Under the pieces are notes generated by a model that did no database searches, was not told the DNA's origin, and was given only the letters and a program-made list of their open reading frames with translations. This document shows, in pieces, positions 1-9,145 of a DNA stretch of 64,000 nt (position 1 is its first letter; each line of letters begins with the position of its first letter). The stretch comes from Emiliania huxleyi CCMP1516. Its lineage: Eukaryota; Haptophyta; Isochrysidales; Noelaerhabdaceae. A program made the translations under genes and the position numbers. Location: positions 392,728-456,727 of the forward strand of contig NW_005198091.1 in NCBI RefSeq assembly GCF_000372725.1, read 5' to 3'.

Positions 1-837
1 GCTTTGAGAGGTGCATCGCGCCCAAGGCGAGGGGTTCGGGCTCTTGGCGAACAGGGCGCGGTCAATTCCGCATGGTACGGACCCCTCGATCGTCTCGCCC
101 TCCCTCGCTGGTGCGCTGATGGGGGGGGGGGGGGGGGTCACACGGTCAGGATCGAGGTGCACGCTGCTGAAGCAGTAGTGTCGTCCCCCCTCTCCATCGC
201 GCATCCTCCATCCACCTGCGCCTGCCACCCCGCACCCTAACTCCGGTAGTCTCGCGCGACTCCTCTTCCTTCTCGAGGATCTCGAGTTGCGGAGCCAGCT
301 GCTTGGTGTACGAACTCTGTTCACACCGAGCAGCGACGAGGAGGCTGCTGCGGTTTAATAGCACAGCGTTCGCACACAGAAAAAAGCTGCGAGAAAAGAT
401 AAAAAAGTCTAAAGTGCGTATGTGTGACTGTCAGCACATGGGAAAATAGAGGGGGGGGGGGGAAGAAACATGCAAAAAGAGAGAGGGCAGAACACACAAC
501 CATCACATCTCTGCAGAACTCAGCAGCCGCTCACCGCTATCCTGCCGCTGCGACACGATTTGCCTACGTTATGGGCCCCGCGGCGGCAGCCCGGTCGGCG
601 GCGGTCGGCAGCCACTGGCGACATGCGCACACGCCTCTCCTCTGCCTCCACGCGACACGCCCACCCTCGCAGCAGGAAGCTCACCGCGCTCAGGGGGTGG
701 CACGACCGATGGGCTCAGCGGGCATGTCACCTCGCCGGCCAGCGAGGCGGTGGCGAGCGTAGACGTAAACAGCGAGCTTCAATGGAGCCCTGGCCGGCTC
801 TCTGCTGGCGCAGCGCGCTGGCGCAGCGCGTTCCGCC
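1..837. other. No gene recognised; G-rich tracts
   Basis: I see no convincing coding region here. The stretch holds a 17-base G run at about 121-137, a second G run near 452-461, and an A-rich patch near 380-410. It is the 3' flank of the leftward FKBP gene that follows. The open frames present are short and show no family signature. Confidence 0.5.
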
Positions 838-1398
838 TCATGCGCCCGCCTCGCCGCCGCCCGTCACCTCAAGCAGCTCGTCGTCCTTGCCCGGCACGGC
901 GACAAGCTCGAGCAGGAAGCCAATCTCGGCGTTGGAGGGGATGCGCGGCTTGCCGGGCGAGGCGGAGCGGCCCTTGTCCCCGAACGCGAGCTTGCCCGGG
1001 ATCGTCAAGTCCCACACGTCCCCCGTGTGCATCAGCTTGACCGCCTCCTCGACCCCGGGCAGCACAGAGCCGCTGCCGACGCGAAAGTAGTACGCCTCCG
1101 CCGACTCCATGATGTCGTCGAAGACCTGGCCAGAGCTCTTGATCGTGCCCTTGAAGCGGATCGCGATCAGGTCGCCTGTCGCCGGCTGGCCGCCTTTGCC
1201 GGACTTGATCACATTGTAGGTGAGCCCGGATTGGGTTGTGTCGGCGACAGCGGCACGCGGCAATAGCGAGGCAGCTGCGAGGGAGGCGCCGAACACCGCC
1301 TCCCGTCGCGCGATGCGCGGCGCGCGCGCCTCCTGCGGCGGAGGCAGCGAGAGCGCCGACGCCGTCGCTAGCAGGCCGAGGAGGCAGATTTTAGTCAT
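838..1398 (-). CDS. FKBP-type peptidyl-prolyl isomerase, predicted thylakoid lumen
   Basis: Predicted peptidyl-prolyl cis-trans isomerase of the FKBP family, 186 aa from the ATG at 1398; an in-frame ATG seven codons upstream (1419) is also possible. Residues 1-17 look like a signal peptide. A transit-like stretch follows, then twin arginines at 31-32 and a second hydrophobic segment ending AVA near 52. Known family logic: this tripartite layout takes proteins to the thylakoid lumen in complex plastids, by the Tat route if the RR is used. The FKBP core runs from about 60 to 170, with GDLIAIRFKG, a VFDD segment, VLPGVEEAVKLMHTGD, LAFGDKG and FLLELV matching family strands and pocket. No intron is needed. 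Lumen location is inferred from the presequence only. Confidence 0.85.
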   Translation of the reverse strand: MTKICLLGLLATASALSLPPPQEARAPRIARREAVFGASLAAASLLPRAAVADTTQSGLTYNVIKSGKGGQPATGDLIAIRFKGTIKSSGQVFDDIMESAEAYYFRVGSGSVLPGVEEAVKLMHTGDVWDLTIPGKLAFGDKGRSASPGKPRIPSNAEIGFLLELVAVPGKDDELLEVTGGGEAGA

Positions 1399-1474
1399 TG
1401 CTGGGAATGCTCGCTCCAAGAAGAAAACCTTGTCCGGATGGCATTGCTAGAGAGTGCGAGGTGGTGTCGTCATC

Positions 1475-1745
1475 ATCTGTCCAGCGTCCACCCATACCGC
1501 GTCGGTGTCCAGTCCGAGCCTGACTGTTCTTCACCTTCCTACATACATACAGGTGGTACGGTGAAGGTCGCTGCGAGAATTGGCGAGAAAACTGCGAAGA
1601 GAGATAGGAAGAGGTAGACGCCCAAGGGTGGGCGACGGCTAGCACCACACTCCTCTCCTTAAAATCCCTGTGTGGTGGTGGCATGCCGTCCTCCCTGCTC
1701 CCAACTCCCATCCCTCCCTTCCGGTTCTGTTTTCTTTTTTACGTC
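1475..1745 (+). repeat. Dispersed repeat family A, copy 1
   Basis: This segment recurs at about 8800-9075 and 56965-57420. Shared blocks are a CTGCGAAGAGAGATAGGAAG stretch, a GGGTGGGCGACGGC block, CCTTAAAATCCCTGTGTGG, a GCCGTCCTCCC block and a final run of TTTCTTTC. The first 70 bases (block beginning CCACCCATACCGCG and ending in CATACATACA) recur at about 57345-57420. Shorter fragments lie near 39 kb, and inverted fragments near 26.5 and 45.0 kb. No coding capacity is seen, so it is probably a non-autonomous element. Confidence 0.75.
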
Positions 1746-1776
1746 ATTGCTAAGCGAAATTCGAGCCAACACCTCA

Positions 1777-3258
1777 TCAACGCCCCGCCCGGACGAGCGT
1801 CATCGGGCCCAGGTCCAGCGCGTCTGCGCCCCCGGTGTATAGCGGCGGCGGCGGCTGGTCTTCGGGCGCGGGCGCCGTGCAAGCGCCTCCCCGACGGCCG
1901 CCCCTCGGTCGCGCCTTGGCCCTGGTTGACGCCGTCTGCTGGAGGAAGCTCGCGTCGCTCAGCAGCGGCGGCGCATCGTCGACTCGGCGCAAGGCCGCGC
2001 GGAGGGCGGCCACGGCGGACGGCGTGTCCCGGCTGTGGTCAACGGGGATGCTGCTCAGCTCGAGCGCCAGCTGCTCGAGCGCCTCGTCCTGCGTCAGCTC
2101 GCCTCGCCTCTCAGCGGCGCCGGCGCCGGTGAGGAAGAAGGAGCTCTCCTCCTCGTCCGCGTCCCCGTCGAGCCCCGACGATTGCGCCTCGGGCGGCGTG
2201 GCCAGCGCCGCCCTGTCTAGGTTTCGTGCGGTCCTAGTTTGGGGTAGCCGACGGCACGGTGGCGGTTCCGCCACCCTGGTGGGCCCTGAAGCGCCAAGCT
2301 TCGACGGCGGCGGCGGCGGCGGCGGCGGCGTTGTGGCGACTCGCGCCTGCGGGTTGGTCAGGCTCAGGCCCCCCGACTCGGTGCGGCTGACAAAGGGGTT
2401 GCCGTAGAGGAGCAACCTGGAGAGGCTGCTCAGGCGCTGCAGGAGTGGTGCGACGTCGCTCTCGTGCTCGATGCAATTGTGCGCGAGCGAAAGCGACGCG
2501 AGCATCGCGAAGCCGCCCTCTTCGACGCTTGCGGGGAGCCGCTCGATCGCGTTGCGCGCGAGCGAGAGCGAGCAGAGCTTGGGTAGCGTCGCGAGGGAGT
2601 GGATCACGCTCTCAGAGCTGAGCCGATTGTTGTCGCACGCGAGCTGCCGGAGCGACGTGAGCGATGCGAGTGAGGCGGGGAGCTCCGCCAGCCGGTTGTT
2701 CGAGAGGTCCAGCTCTTTTAGCATGGGCAAGCTGCCGAGCGAGACGATTGTGTCTGGCGCGATTCCATTGAACGAGACGTTGAGAATCTCGAGGCGGGCA
2801 AAGCTGTTCTCTGGGACGTGGAGCCGCGTCAGGCCATTGCAGTCGATATGAAGCTCCTCGAGCGCCGGCAGCGACGCCAGATCCTCCAGCTCCACGCCGT
2901 TGTCACCCAGGTCGAGGTGAGTGAGCCTCGTGAAGAAGGCCAGGTCCTCTGCAACGACGCGCGAGAGGCCGCAACCCTCGAGAACGATCCGCTCGGCCTC
3001 TTCGGGGTCCTCCACACGTGCTGCCTCGAGCAGAAGGAAGCCGTCCAGCACGATTGAAGCCTCCACTGACCGCTGCCTCGAGCAGCGCGCCGGCTCGCGA
3101 GTGCTGCCAGCCCTTACCCGCCGCCGCCGCGGAGGCGGCGGAGGGGGCGCATCCAGCTCGATCGTGCGGGGCTGCGTGAGAGCAGAGCGGCTCTCGAGCG
3201 CATTAAGCGCCGAGAGCGAGACCTCCGAATGCGCTCGCAGTCGCCCGCGCTCAGGCAT
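1777..3258 (-). CDS. Leucine-rich repeat protein, XRRA1-like
   Basis: A single open frame encoding 493 aa from the ATG at 3258. The frame stays open upstream to 3498, but that would overlap the divergent ankyrin gene. A Pro/Arg-rich N-terminus is followed from about residue 70 by LDGFLLLEAARVEDPEEAE, then about eight leucine-rich repeats (LTHLDLGDNGVELEDL, LKELDLSNNRLAELP, LCSLSLARNAIERLP and others), closing with a LLLYGNPF cap near residue 335. The order DGFLLL, ELEDLASLPALEELHID and a YGNPF cap resembles XRRA1 (X-ray radiation resistance-associated 1) as I remember it. The C-terminal third is low-complexity, with Pro runs and an acidic DADEEESSFF patch. The LRR fold is clear; the XRRA1 assignment is tentative. 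Confidence 0.75.
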   Translation of the reverse strand: MPERGRLRAHSEVSLSALNALESRSALTQPRTIELDAPPPPPPRRRRVRAGSTREPARCSRQRSVEASIVLDGFLLLEAARVEDPEEAERIVLEGCGLSRVVAEDLAFFTRLTHLDLGDNGVELEDLASLPALEELHIDCNGLTRLHVPENSFARLEILNVSFNGIAPDTIVSLGSLPMLKELDLSNNRLAELPASLASLTSLRQLACDNNRLSSESVIHSLATLPKLCSLSLARNAIERLPASVEEGGFAMLASLSLAHNCIEHESDVAPLLQRLSSLSRLLLYGNPFVSRTESGGLSLTNPQARVATTPPPPPPPPSKLGASGPTRVAEPPPCRRLPQTRTARNLDRAALATPPEAQSSGLDGDADEEESSFFLTGAGAAERRGELTQDEALEQLALELSSIPVDHSRDTPSAVAALRAALRRVDDAPPLLSDASFLQQTASTRAKARPRGGRRGGACTAPAPEDQPPPPLYTGGADALDLGPMTLVRAGR

Positions 3259-3297
3259 GGCGCGTCCGTCTCGTCCGTCGTAACGGCCCGTTGAGCA

Positions 3298-4458
3298 ATG
3301 GGCGCTGACACGCTCGGCACAGGCGTGCCCGAGTACGTGGCCCCGGCCCGGCCCGTTGGCGGCGGAGGCGAGGTGGCGGCCAAGCCCTGTGGCTGGAATG
3401 ACGCCTTTCATGCGGCCTTCCACGGTGACCATTCTGCGCTGCGGGCGCTCGGGGCTGAGGCGCTGGAGGCGGACACAACTGGCCTGCGCCCGATCCACCT
3501 CGCAGCAATGCGGGGCAAGTGCGACTGTGCCGAGGTGCTACTCTCGATCGATGGCGACTCCCTTGAGGCTCGGTTCCTGGACTACCCCAGACCTCGTCGC
3601 GCCCACAATTCACCGGCTTGCTGACTACTTGCAGGCTGTAGACTGCCACGGCCGCACGCCCCTCATGTTCGCCGCGAGTGGCGGCGATGCGGACATGATC
3701 CACTTGCTCCTGGGCAAGGGCGCCGCAATCGACGCGCAGTCCAAGGACGGCAAGACGGCGTTACACTGGGCGGTTGTTGCGCACAAGCTGGCTGCAGTGG
3801 ACGCCCTCGTCGCCTGCGGAGCCGCTCTAGACGTTCGCCAGGTTTTCAGCCTCGACGCGTCTCCATCCGAAGCTTGGCCGCTTCAAATTCACACCAGTTC
3901 TCCACCTCGTAGGACCCGCCGGATGAGCCTCTCAGGCCGGGCAAGGACGAGCTCGGCGCGACGGCACAAGAGTTGGCTACAAGGCCCAACGAGCGCGACC
4001 CGCTGAGGCGTCACGTGGCCACATTTCTCGGCGCAGCCGCGGAGGCACACGCGGCCGGCAACCCACCGCCATCGATGCCGGAGCCTGCCTGGCTCGCACA
4101 CGCTGCGGCGGTCGTCGCCAACGACGGAGGGGACACGAGCACGGGCGAGGAGGAAGGCGCCGCCTCCTGTAAACAAGACGAGGGGCGCGTCCTCGCTGTC
4201 GAGGAGGAGGAAGAAACGGAGGAGAAGGAGGAGGAGGAAGAGGAGGAGGAGGAGATGTCGAGCGAGAGTGCGCCCGGGCAACAGGTGGCAAGCTCGGCAT
4301 CCGCCCCGGCGAAAGCCACGGACGAGCAAGAGTGCGCCCCGCAACCTGCGGAGGCGCCGTCCGCCATGTCGGCGCTGTCGGACGACGAGCTCAAGGAGAT
4401 GTTGCTGCAGGCAAAGGAGAGCGAGGGCACGGCGGGAGGCCTAGACGAGCTAGATTAG
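3298..4458 (+). CDS. Ankyrin-repeat protein, three exons
   Basis: Exons 3298-3567, 3635-3841 and 3913-4458, 340 aa. Intron 1 (3568-3634) is GC-AG and intron 2 (3842-3912) is GT-AG. Both keep frame and restore continuous ankyrin repeats: GLRPIHLAAMRGKCDCAEVL, then GRTPLMFAASGGDADMIHLL, then GKTALHWAVVAHKLAAVDAL. The last exon encodes a disordered tail with a long Glu run (around residue 250) and a C-terminal LSDDELKEMLLQAKESEG segment likely to be helical. No catalytic domain is seen, so it is probably an adaptor. Its start codon lies 39 bp from that of the divergent LRR gene, so a shared promoter is likely. Confidence 0.8.
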
Positions 4459-4756
4459 AGGCCTCTCGTCGCCACTCCATCGGGGGGAATCGAGCGAGGC
4501 TATCGTGACGACCCTCTCCCCCTCTCATGTGTGTGTGTGTGTGCGTTTGTGTGGCTCGACACGCTCGAATCGCTCGTGTGCGTTGCTTGTCTTTCTCTTG
4601 GTACAGTAAAACAACAAATTGATAGAATTCAAAAGGCACCACACGACCGACACGCTTCCACATGGCATGCATCACAAATAGCAACTACACTGGACATCCG
4701 TCATCCCCCGCCCACATGCCCCCGCCACACTTCACAGAGAGGCTCATGCATTTTGG

Positions 4757-5569
4757 TCAGCAAGCAGCTCCCATCGTCATGCGGGCGATTGAGCGGCGAC
4801 CAAATAGCGAGTGCGAATCCGCAGCCGATCGCTCCGCGTCGGAGGGCACGCGGTTCTCATCGGCGTCGTCGCCGTGATCGAGCACGAGCGAGAGCTGCCT
4901 GCGGACCGACATAGTGTTGAAGGAAGCCTTGCGCGAGATGGCTCCGACCTCGACCCTTCCAGTCGTGCGGTTGACCTGAAGTCCAACCTCAGTGCTGTCG
5001 GGCGTGGGCTCCTTCGCCGCCGAGGAGCCACCGAGAGCGCCCTCGGCGAGGAGAATGCGCTCGGTCAACGAGAGCTGGCCCACATCCACCACAGGCGAGG
5101 TGGGTCGGGGCGACTCCGCGTTGAGCTTGATTGCATCGATCTGTCGCTTGAGACGCGACGCGGTGTCGTAGTCCTCCGCCTGGACCGCCGCGGCCTTGTC
5201 GGCTTCGAGCTGCAGGAGGCTGTCGATGGAGCCACGACCCTCCTCTGCATTGGACGCTGGCGCACGCAGGAATGAGCCAGGCGCTGACTCGGGCTCCTCG
5301 GGAAGGGGCACCAGAATATCGAGCTGTGATTGCTTCGCCTTGCTGCGCTCGGGAAGTTCGGGGCGCTGCCGGAGCTCGTGGTCACCATGCGCAAACTGGC
5401 ACTTTTTGCCGTAAGGGCACTTGTTCGCGGCCAGAAAGTTCTTGCAGAGGACCGTCTTGTAGCGCGGGTCGCGCTTGTGCTTGCGACGAGTGGTGGGTTC
5501 TGCCGCCTTGGCAGCGTCCTCAGTCACCGTGGGCGGCATGGTGGCAGCAGCGGGCATCAAGGAGAACAT
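4757..5569 (-). CDS. CCCH zinc-finger protein with UVR-like motif
   Basis: A single-exon gene of 270 aa from the ATG at 5569; ATGs at 5557 and 5539 are also possible. A basic stretch (TTRRKHKRDPRY) precedes one CX8CX5CX3H finger (KTVLCKNFLAANKCPYGKKC then QFAH), the spacing of the TTP/TIS11 RNA-binding family. That family normally has two fingers; only one is visible. Further on, QAEDYDTASRLKRQIDAIK resembles a UVR helical-hairpin motif. The C-terminus is Ser-rich and ends near a basic RRSIARMTM segment. RNA binding is the likely role. Downstream, 4459-4756 is 3' flank with a short GT repeat near 4530-4546. Confidence 0.8.
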   Translation of the reverse strand: MFSLMPAAATMPPTVTEDAAKAAEPTTRRKHKRDPRYKTVLCKNFLAANKCPYGKKCQFAHGDHELRQRPELPERSKAKQSQLDILVPLPEEPESAPGSFLRAPASNAEEGRGSIDSLLQLEADKAAAVQAEDYDTASRLKRQIDAIKLNAESPRPTSPVVDVGQLSLTERILLAEGALGGSSAAKEPTPDSTEVGLQVNRTTGRVEVGAISRKASFNTMSVRRQLSLVLDHGDDADENRVPSDAERSAADSHSLFGRRSIARMTMGAAC

Positions 5570-5725
5570 GCAATCGGTGCTTCTGTCGGTGACAACCAAG
5601 GAACGGCGAACTAGGAACCGCGAACTACTGGGAAAGGAAGTCACCCCGGGTGGCGTTGTGATGGTGAACCTTTGTGTCTGAGTGTGAAGGCCGAGGGTGG
5701 CTGTGCTTGTGCTTGTGGCCCACAT

Positions 5726-5735
5726 GGGGGGGGGG

Positions 5736-5807
<72 letters not shown>
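5726..5807. repeat. G run and (GA)n microsatellite
   Basis: Eleven G residues (5726-5736) run into about 70 bp of GA/AG dinucleotides with a single AA interruption near 5759. It sits in the 547-bp spacer 5570-6116, upstream of the leftward CCCH gene and downstream of the stop of the next leftward gene. Nothing else is recognised in that spacer. Confidence 0.95.
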
Positions 5808-5810
<3 letters not shown>

Positions 5811-6116
5811 GTGTGCCCCGACGGTGGACCACCTACCCAGCGGCAGCGCGAGCGGGGCCCTCACCCCGCGCGCCGTGTGCCTTGAGAGCTGCTCTTGTGT
5901 GTTGTGAAGGCTCGGAGCGGGTTGTGTGAAGGATGAAGCCTTGAAAGCTTGACCCATACCTCGCCGCGCTCCGCGCGTCACCCAGTCCTCATATGTGTCC
6001 CATGTCCAGAAATGACAAATGTGGCACTCAACAGATATACGTGTGTGATATAACACGCAAGTCGCAACCACACCTTCTCCCTTTTTAGCGCTGATAGCGG
6101 GCTACCCGCGGTACCC

Positions 6117-7421
6117 CTACCTCGCCGCCGGCCGCAGCGGCAAGCGGACGCTCTCGCACTCCCCGGAGAAGGCGTCGGCGGCGCACCTCCGGGCGGCGGG
6201 CCGGCCGGTCGGCTTGCCGCCCCGCACGATGGGCAGCGCGTCGTCGACGCGCGGGCCTCGGATCTCGATTGCGTCGGCAAACACGTGCACCACCCCAAAC
6301 GCGCAGCCCTCGTCGCCCTTGTTGAGCGGCGAACTGAAAGTGCAGTGGTGCACGCCTACTCCACCGGAGGCGGGCTCACCGACACGCGCGGCGTCGAGCG
6401 GGGGCGGGCGGGCTCGAGGCGTGCCGGCGTCGTCGCAGTGATACTTCCCGCTGTGATCGTGGCCGCAGAGCACCGCCGCCACGCAACCTCCCGCCTCGCC
6501 GGAGCGGACGGCCTCGAGCGCTTCCTCGTAGTCCCACGCCATCGTGCTGCCTCCGCACGCGCGCGGCTCAAGGATGACGTGGCACAGCACGATGACGCGC
6601 TCGCCCGCCGCCGAGGCCGCAGCCAGCTCGGAGCGCAGCCAGCGGAGCTGCTCCTCGCCTATTGGGGCGGAGGACGGGTGACACGAGCTGAGCGGGTGAC
6701 AGGCGGCCAGCTGTGCAGCCCGCCCGCCGAGGCCGCCGTTGTACGGCACGAAGCGGCGGTCGTACCCGCGCACGCCCTCGAACCACGCGCCGCCCGACCC
6801 GCTCGGGTGCACGCCCGGGTTCTTGCGGCGCAGCAGCTCGACGGCGGCCAGGCGGCGGGGGTCGTCCTGCGCGTGGCCGATGAGGGCGAGCTGGTACGGG
6901 TCGAGGACCACGACCCGCCAGCCGGCCGCGGGAGAGAAGCTGTAGTACTCGCGGTCGCCGTGCCGCAGCCACCCGGCCGCGGCGAGCGCTCGCCGGTCAA
7001 AGTTGTAGAGCTCGTGGTTCCCGACCAAGTTTACCGAGGGGCAGGGCGCGCGGCGCAGTTCGGAGAGCGCCGCCTCGAGGGCGGGCGCGCTCTGCCCGAG
7101 CCGCACGTTGACGCCGTCGATGATGTCTCCCAGCTGCGCGATGAACGAGGGCGGCTCGGGCAGCGCTCGCCACCAGTCGACAGCGCGCTGCAGAGTGCGG
7201 AACGCGCCCCGGTAGTGGCGGACGACAGTGCGGTCATAGTTAGACCCGTCCTCCGCGTCGGCCCACTGCACGTCCGCGATGATGCCAAACGTGAAGAGCG
7301 GCGCGGAGGCAGCGCGGGGCGACGGCGGCACACTCAAGGCGAGAACACCGCCGCTGGCGCTCGCACCGATGGCCAGCGCTGCAGCTCGGAGTTGGACGCG
7401 CTTGCAGACGTGCATGAGCAC
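6117..7421 (-). CDS. ADPRM-type metallophosphoesterase
   Basis: A single-exon gene of 434 aa matching the Mn-dependent ADP-ribose/CDP-alcohol diphosphatase (ADPRM) branch of the calcineurin-like phosphoesterases. Metal-site motifs are in order: FGIIADVQWAD (D-x-Q in place of D-x-H, typical of ADPRM) near residue 47, QLGDIIDG, NLVGNHELYNF, VIVLCHVILEP and VLCGHDHSGKYH. The VVRHYRGAFRTLQRAVDWW block is also characteristic. About 40 hydrophobic N-terminal residues could be a signal or transit peptide. Expected reaction: hydrolysis of ADP-ribose or CDP-choline to the phosphomonoester plus NMP. Length is larger than animal ADPRM (about 340 aa) because of the presequence and a Cys-containing C-terminal tail. 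Confidence 0.88.
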   Translation of the reverse strand: MLMHVCKRVQLRAAALAIGASASGGVLALSVPPSPRAASAPLFTFGIIADVQWADAEDGSNYDRTVVRHYRGAFRTLQRAVDWWRALPEPPSFIAQLGDIIDGVNVRLGQSAPALEAALSELRRAPCPSVNLVGNHELYNFDRRALAAAGWLRHGDREYYSFSPAAGWRVVVLDPYQLALIGHAQDDPRRLAAVELLRRKNPGVHPSGSGGAWFEGVRGYDRRFVPYNGGLGGRAAQLAACHPLSSCHPSSAPIGEEQLRWLRSELAAASAAGERVIVLCHVILEPRACGGSTMAWDYEEALEAVRSGEAGGCVAAVLCGHDHSGKYHCDDAGTPRARPPPLDAARVGEPASGGVGVHHCTFSSPLNKGDEGCAFGVVHVFADAIEIRGPRVDDALPIVRGGKPTGRPAARRCAADAFSGECESVRLPLRPAAR

Positions 7422-7739
7422 GACGGCAGAGCTTGGAGGTCGAGCACGTAGCCAGCGCCAGCGCCGATCGTTGGTGCAGCCGGAGGCGAGGAACGCGGCG
7501 TACGCCAGCGCTGTGCAAACGAGCAGCCGAAGAAACTGAATTTGACGCGGGGGTTCGTTTTCTTTCTTTCTTTACGGCCTTCCGAGGAGTACGACACAAT
7601 AGCGCCCGTGATTGCCTGCACGCTGCCCACACTCACGGACTCCATACCCGAAAGAAAGAGAGGGGAGCTCGCAGGAGAGGTGACGAGTGAACTACAGGTA
7701 GTTAGTGGGGAAGGCAGCCTCGATTGCTACAGACATGAC

Positions 7740-8475
7740 AAAACAAAGTACTCGCTTTCTTTTATGTCCCACCATGCAGAGCGCATCTCTCTCTCTGTTG
7801 TGCGAGGCGTGAACCGCGCCATTCGCTCTCACCTGGCAACCCTGTCTGCACGTCTCGCGCGCGCGTGAACAGGGCTGGGGGAACCGTCTGGAAAGGAACT
7901 GGTCTGCTTTTCGCTGCACATGCTGAAGCCGCCACAGGCAAAGCTCTTTTGTGCTGTGAATAGCAGGCCCAGGCGTGTGGTCTGTACTCGCCAGGAGGCA
8001 CCCTTGTGCTAGTGCCAGTGTTTGGCGTGGCCAGGTGTAGTTGATTTTTGCTTGGGCGGCAGCCATGCCGGGGTAGCTAGGGTAGGTTCTGGGCCCTCCC
8101 GTCGGGTTTTCCCCTCTCTTCACGCCGGAATTTTCACGGCAGAAAAAGAAATTTTCCGCCGAAATCACGATGTCAACCCTCCCCAAGTGGGTGATCTGGT
8201 GCTTGTAGGGCTTGAGAGAGTTGTTGAGGGCGTCGGCCCCGGCTGCTGCGAGGGCCCTCCCGGTGAGGTGTCCATCTTATGTGCAGTGGGGCTACAACTG
8301 TAGCGCGTCGGCAGGATCCCCAAAACCGTCGTAAACCCCCCCAAAATTGAATTCGACCGCGCAAAGCTGTCCCCCCCCCTGCAAACTTTAAACCACCATA
8401 AACATCATTGTGCAGGAGCTCCAGGCCCCAAATGACGTGTGAGTGTTAGAGTTGTTTGGTATTGCTAAAAAAAAA
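7740..8475 (-). repeat. Dispersed host repeat, family C, interrupted
   Basis: Read on the minus strand, 8475-8409 (TAGCAATACC, AACTCTAACACTCAC, ATTTGGGGCCTGGAGC) and 7875-7740 (CGCGAGACGTGCAGACAGGG, TTGCCAGGTGAGAGCG, GCGGTTCACGCCTCGC) match 32300-32389 and 33269-33365 in order. It is therefore another copy of the repeat into which the 32.4-33.27 kb transposon inserted. This copy lacks that transposon but carries a different insertion (7876-8408). Confidence 0.75.
7876..8408. mobile_element. About 530-bp insertion in host repeat
   Basis: The 32.3 kb copy of the host repeat is continuous where this copy is split, so this block looks like a separate insertion. Positions 8045-8210 recur inverted at about 28910-29085 (shared: GTTGACATCGTGATTTCC, AAATTTCTTTTTCTGC, ACCTACCCTTCCTACCCC on that strand). 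Positions 7890-7985 share CTGCTTTTCGCTGC and GTGCTGTGAATAGCAGG with 16535-16595. No ORF and no clear terminal repeats were found. Confidence 0.5.
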
Positions 8476-8734
8476 CAACGCAGACATGGGTGCGAAACAA
8501 CGACAAGACCAAGGCACGGGCGGGCAGAGGGGCGAGAGAAGAATATAGGGTGGATAAAGCGCCTTTTCACGGCATGGAGGGTGAGCCACGCTGAACGAAA
8601 TGAACGTAGAGCCAAACGGGGGGAAGCCGGGGAAGAGGACTCCGAGGAGGACGACACACCAGTGCGCAGTGGTAATCTCGTCGTCAGCTGTCACGATGCA
8701 CCCGAAGGGAGGGGCCAAAATATGCCGCGAGGAG

Positions 8735-9145
8735 GGCAGAGCTGCGACGAGAGGCGGGAGAAGCCGCGAGGGCAAGGGAGCGGCAGGCGGCAGCGCCGTC
8801 GCAGAATGAGGCAGAGGAGAGCGACGCGACAGAGGAAGAGGCGACAAGAGAGAGAACGACGAGAGTGGGACGACCGCGAGGTGGCATGAAGGTTGCAGCG
8901 AGACAGAATCGGTGAGAGACTGCGAAGAGAGATAGGAAGAGGCAGACTCCCTAGGGTGGGCGACGGCTAGCGCATCACACCCCTCTCCTTAAAATCCCTG
9001 TGTGGTGGCGGCGTGCCGTCCTCCCATCCCTCCCTTTGGTTTGGCTGTTTTCTTTCTTTCTTTTTTTACGGCCTTCCGCCGCTGGGTGCGCTTCTTACCT
9101 CCCCAACCCTGGGCGTGCAATTAATGACCGCACTCCAAGTCCTCC
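8735..9145. repeat. Repeat family A copy 2 plus family B (inverted)
   Basis: Positions 8800-9065 align with 56965-57240 almost base for base (GAACGACGAGA, GACGACCGCGAGGTGGCATG, GCAGACTCCCTAGGGTGGGC, CCTTAAAATCCCTGTGTGG). Immediately after, 9080-9145 holds family B (CGCTGGGTGCGCTTCTTA, CGCACTCCAAGT), which recurs at 39185-39265 and, inverted, at 26520-26590 and 61755-61825. A and B are adjacent here, at 26.5 kb and at 39.2 kb, so they may be parts of one element. Confidence 0.75.

Noticed and set aside
4180..4260. Possible frameshift at the Glu-rich stretch of the ankyrin gene
   Set aside because: The frame is continuous through the GAG/GAA run to a sensible C-terminus; no shift is needed.
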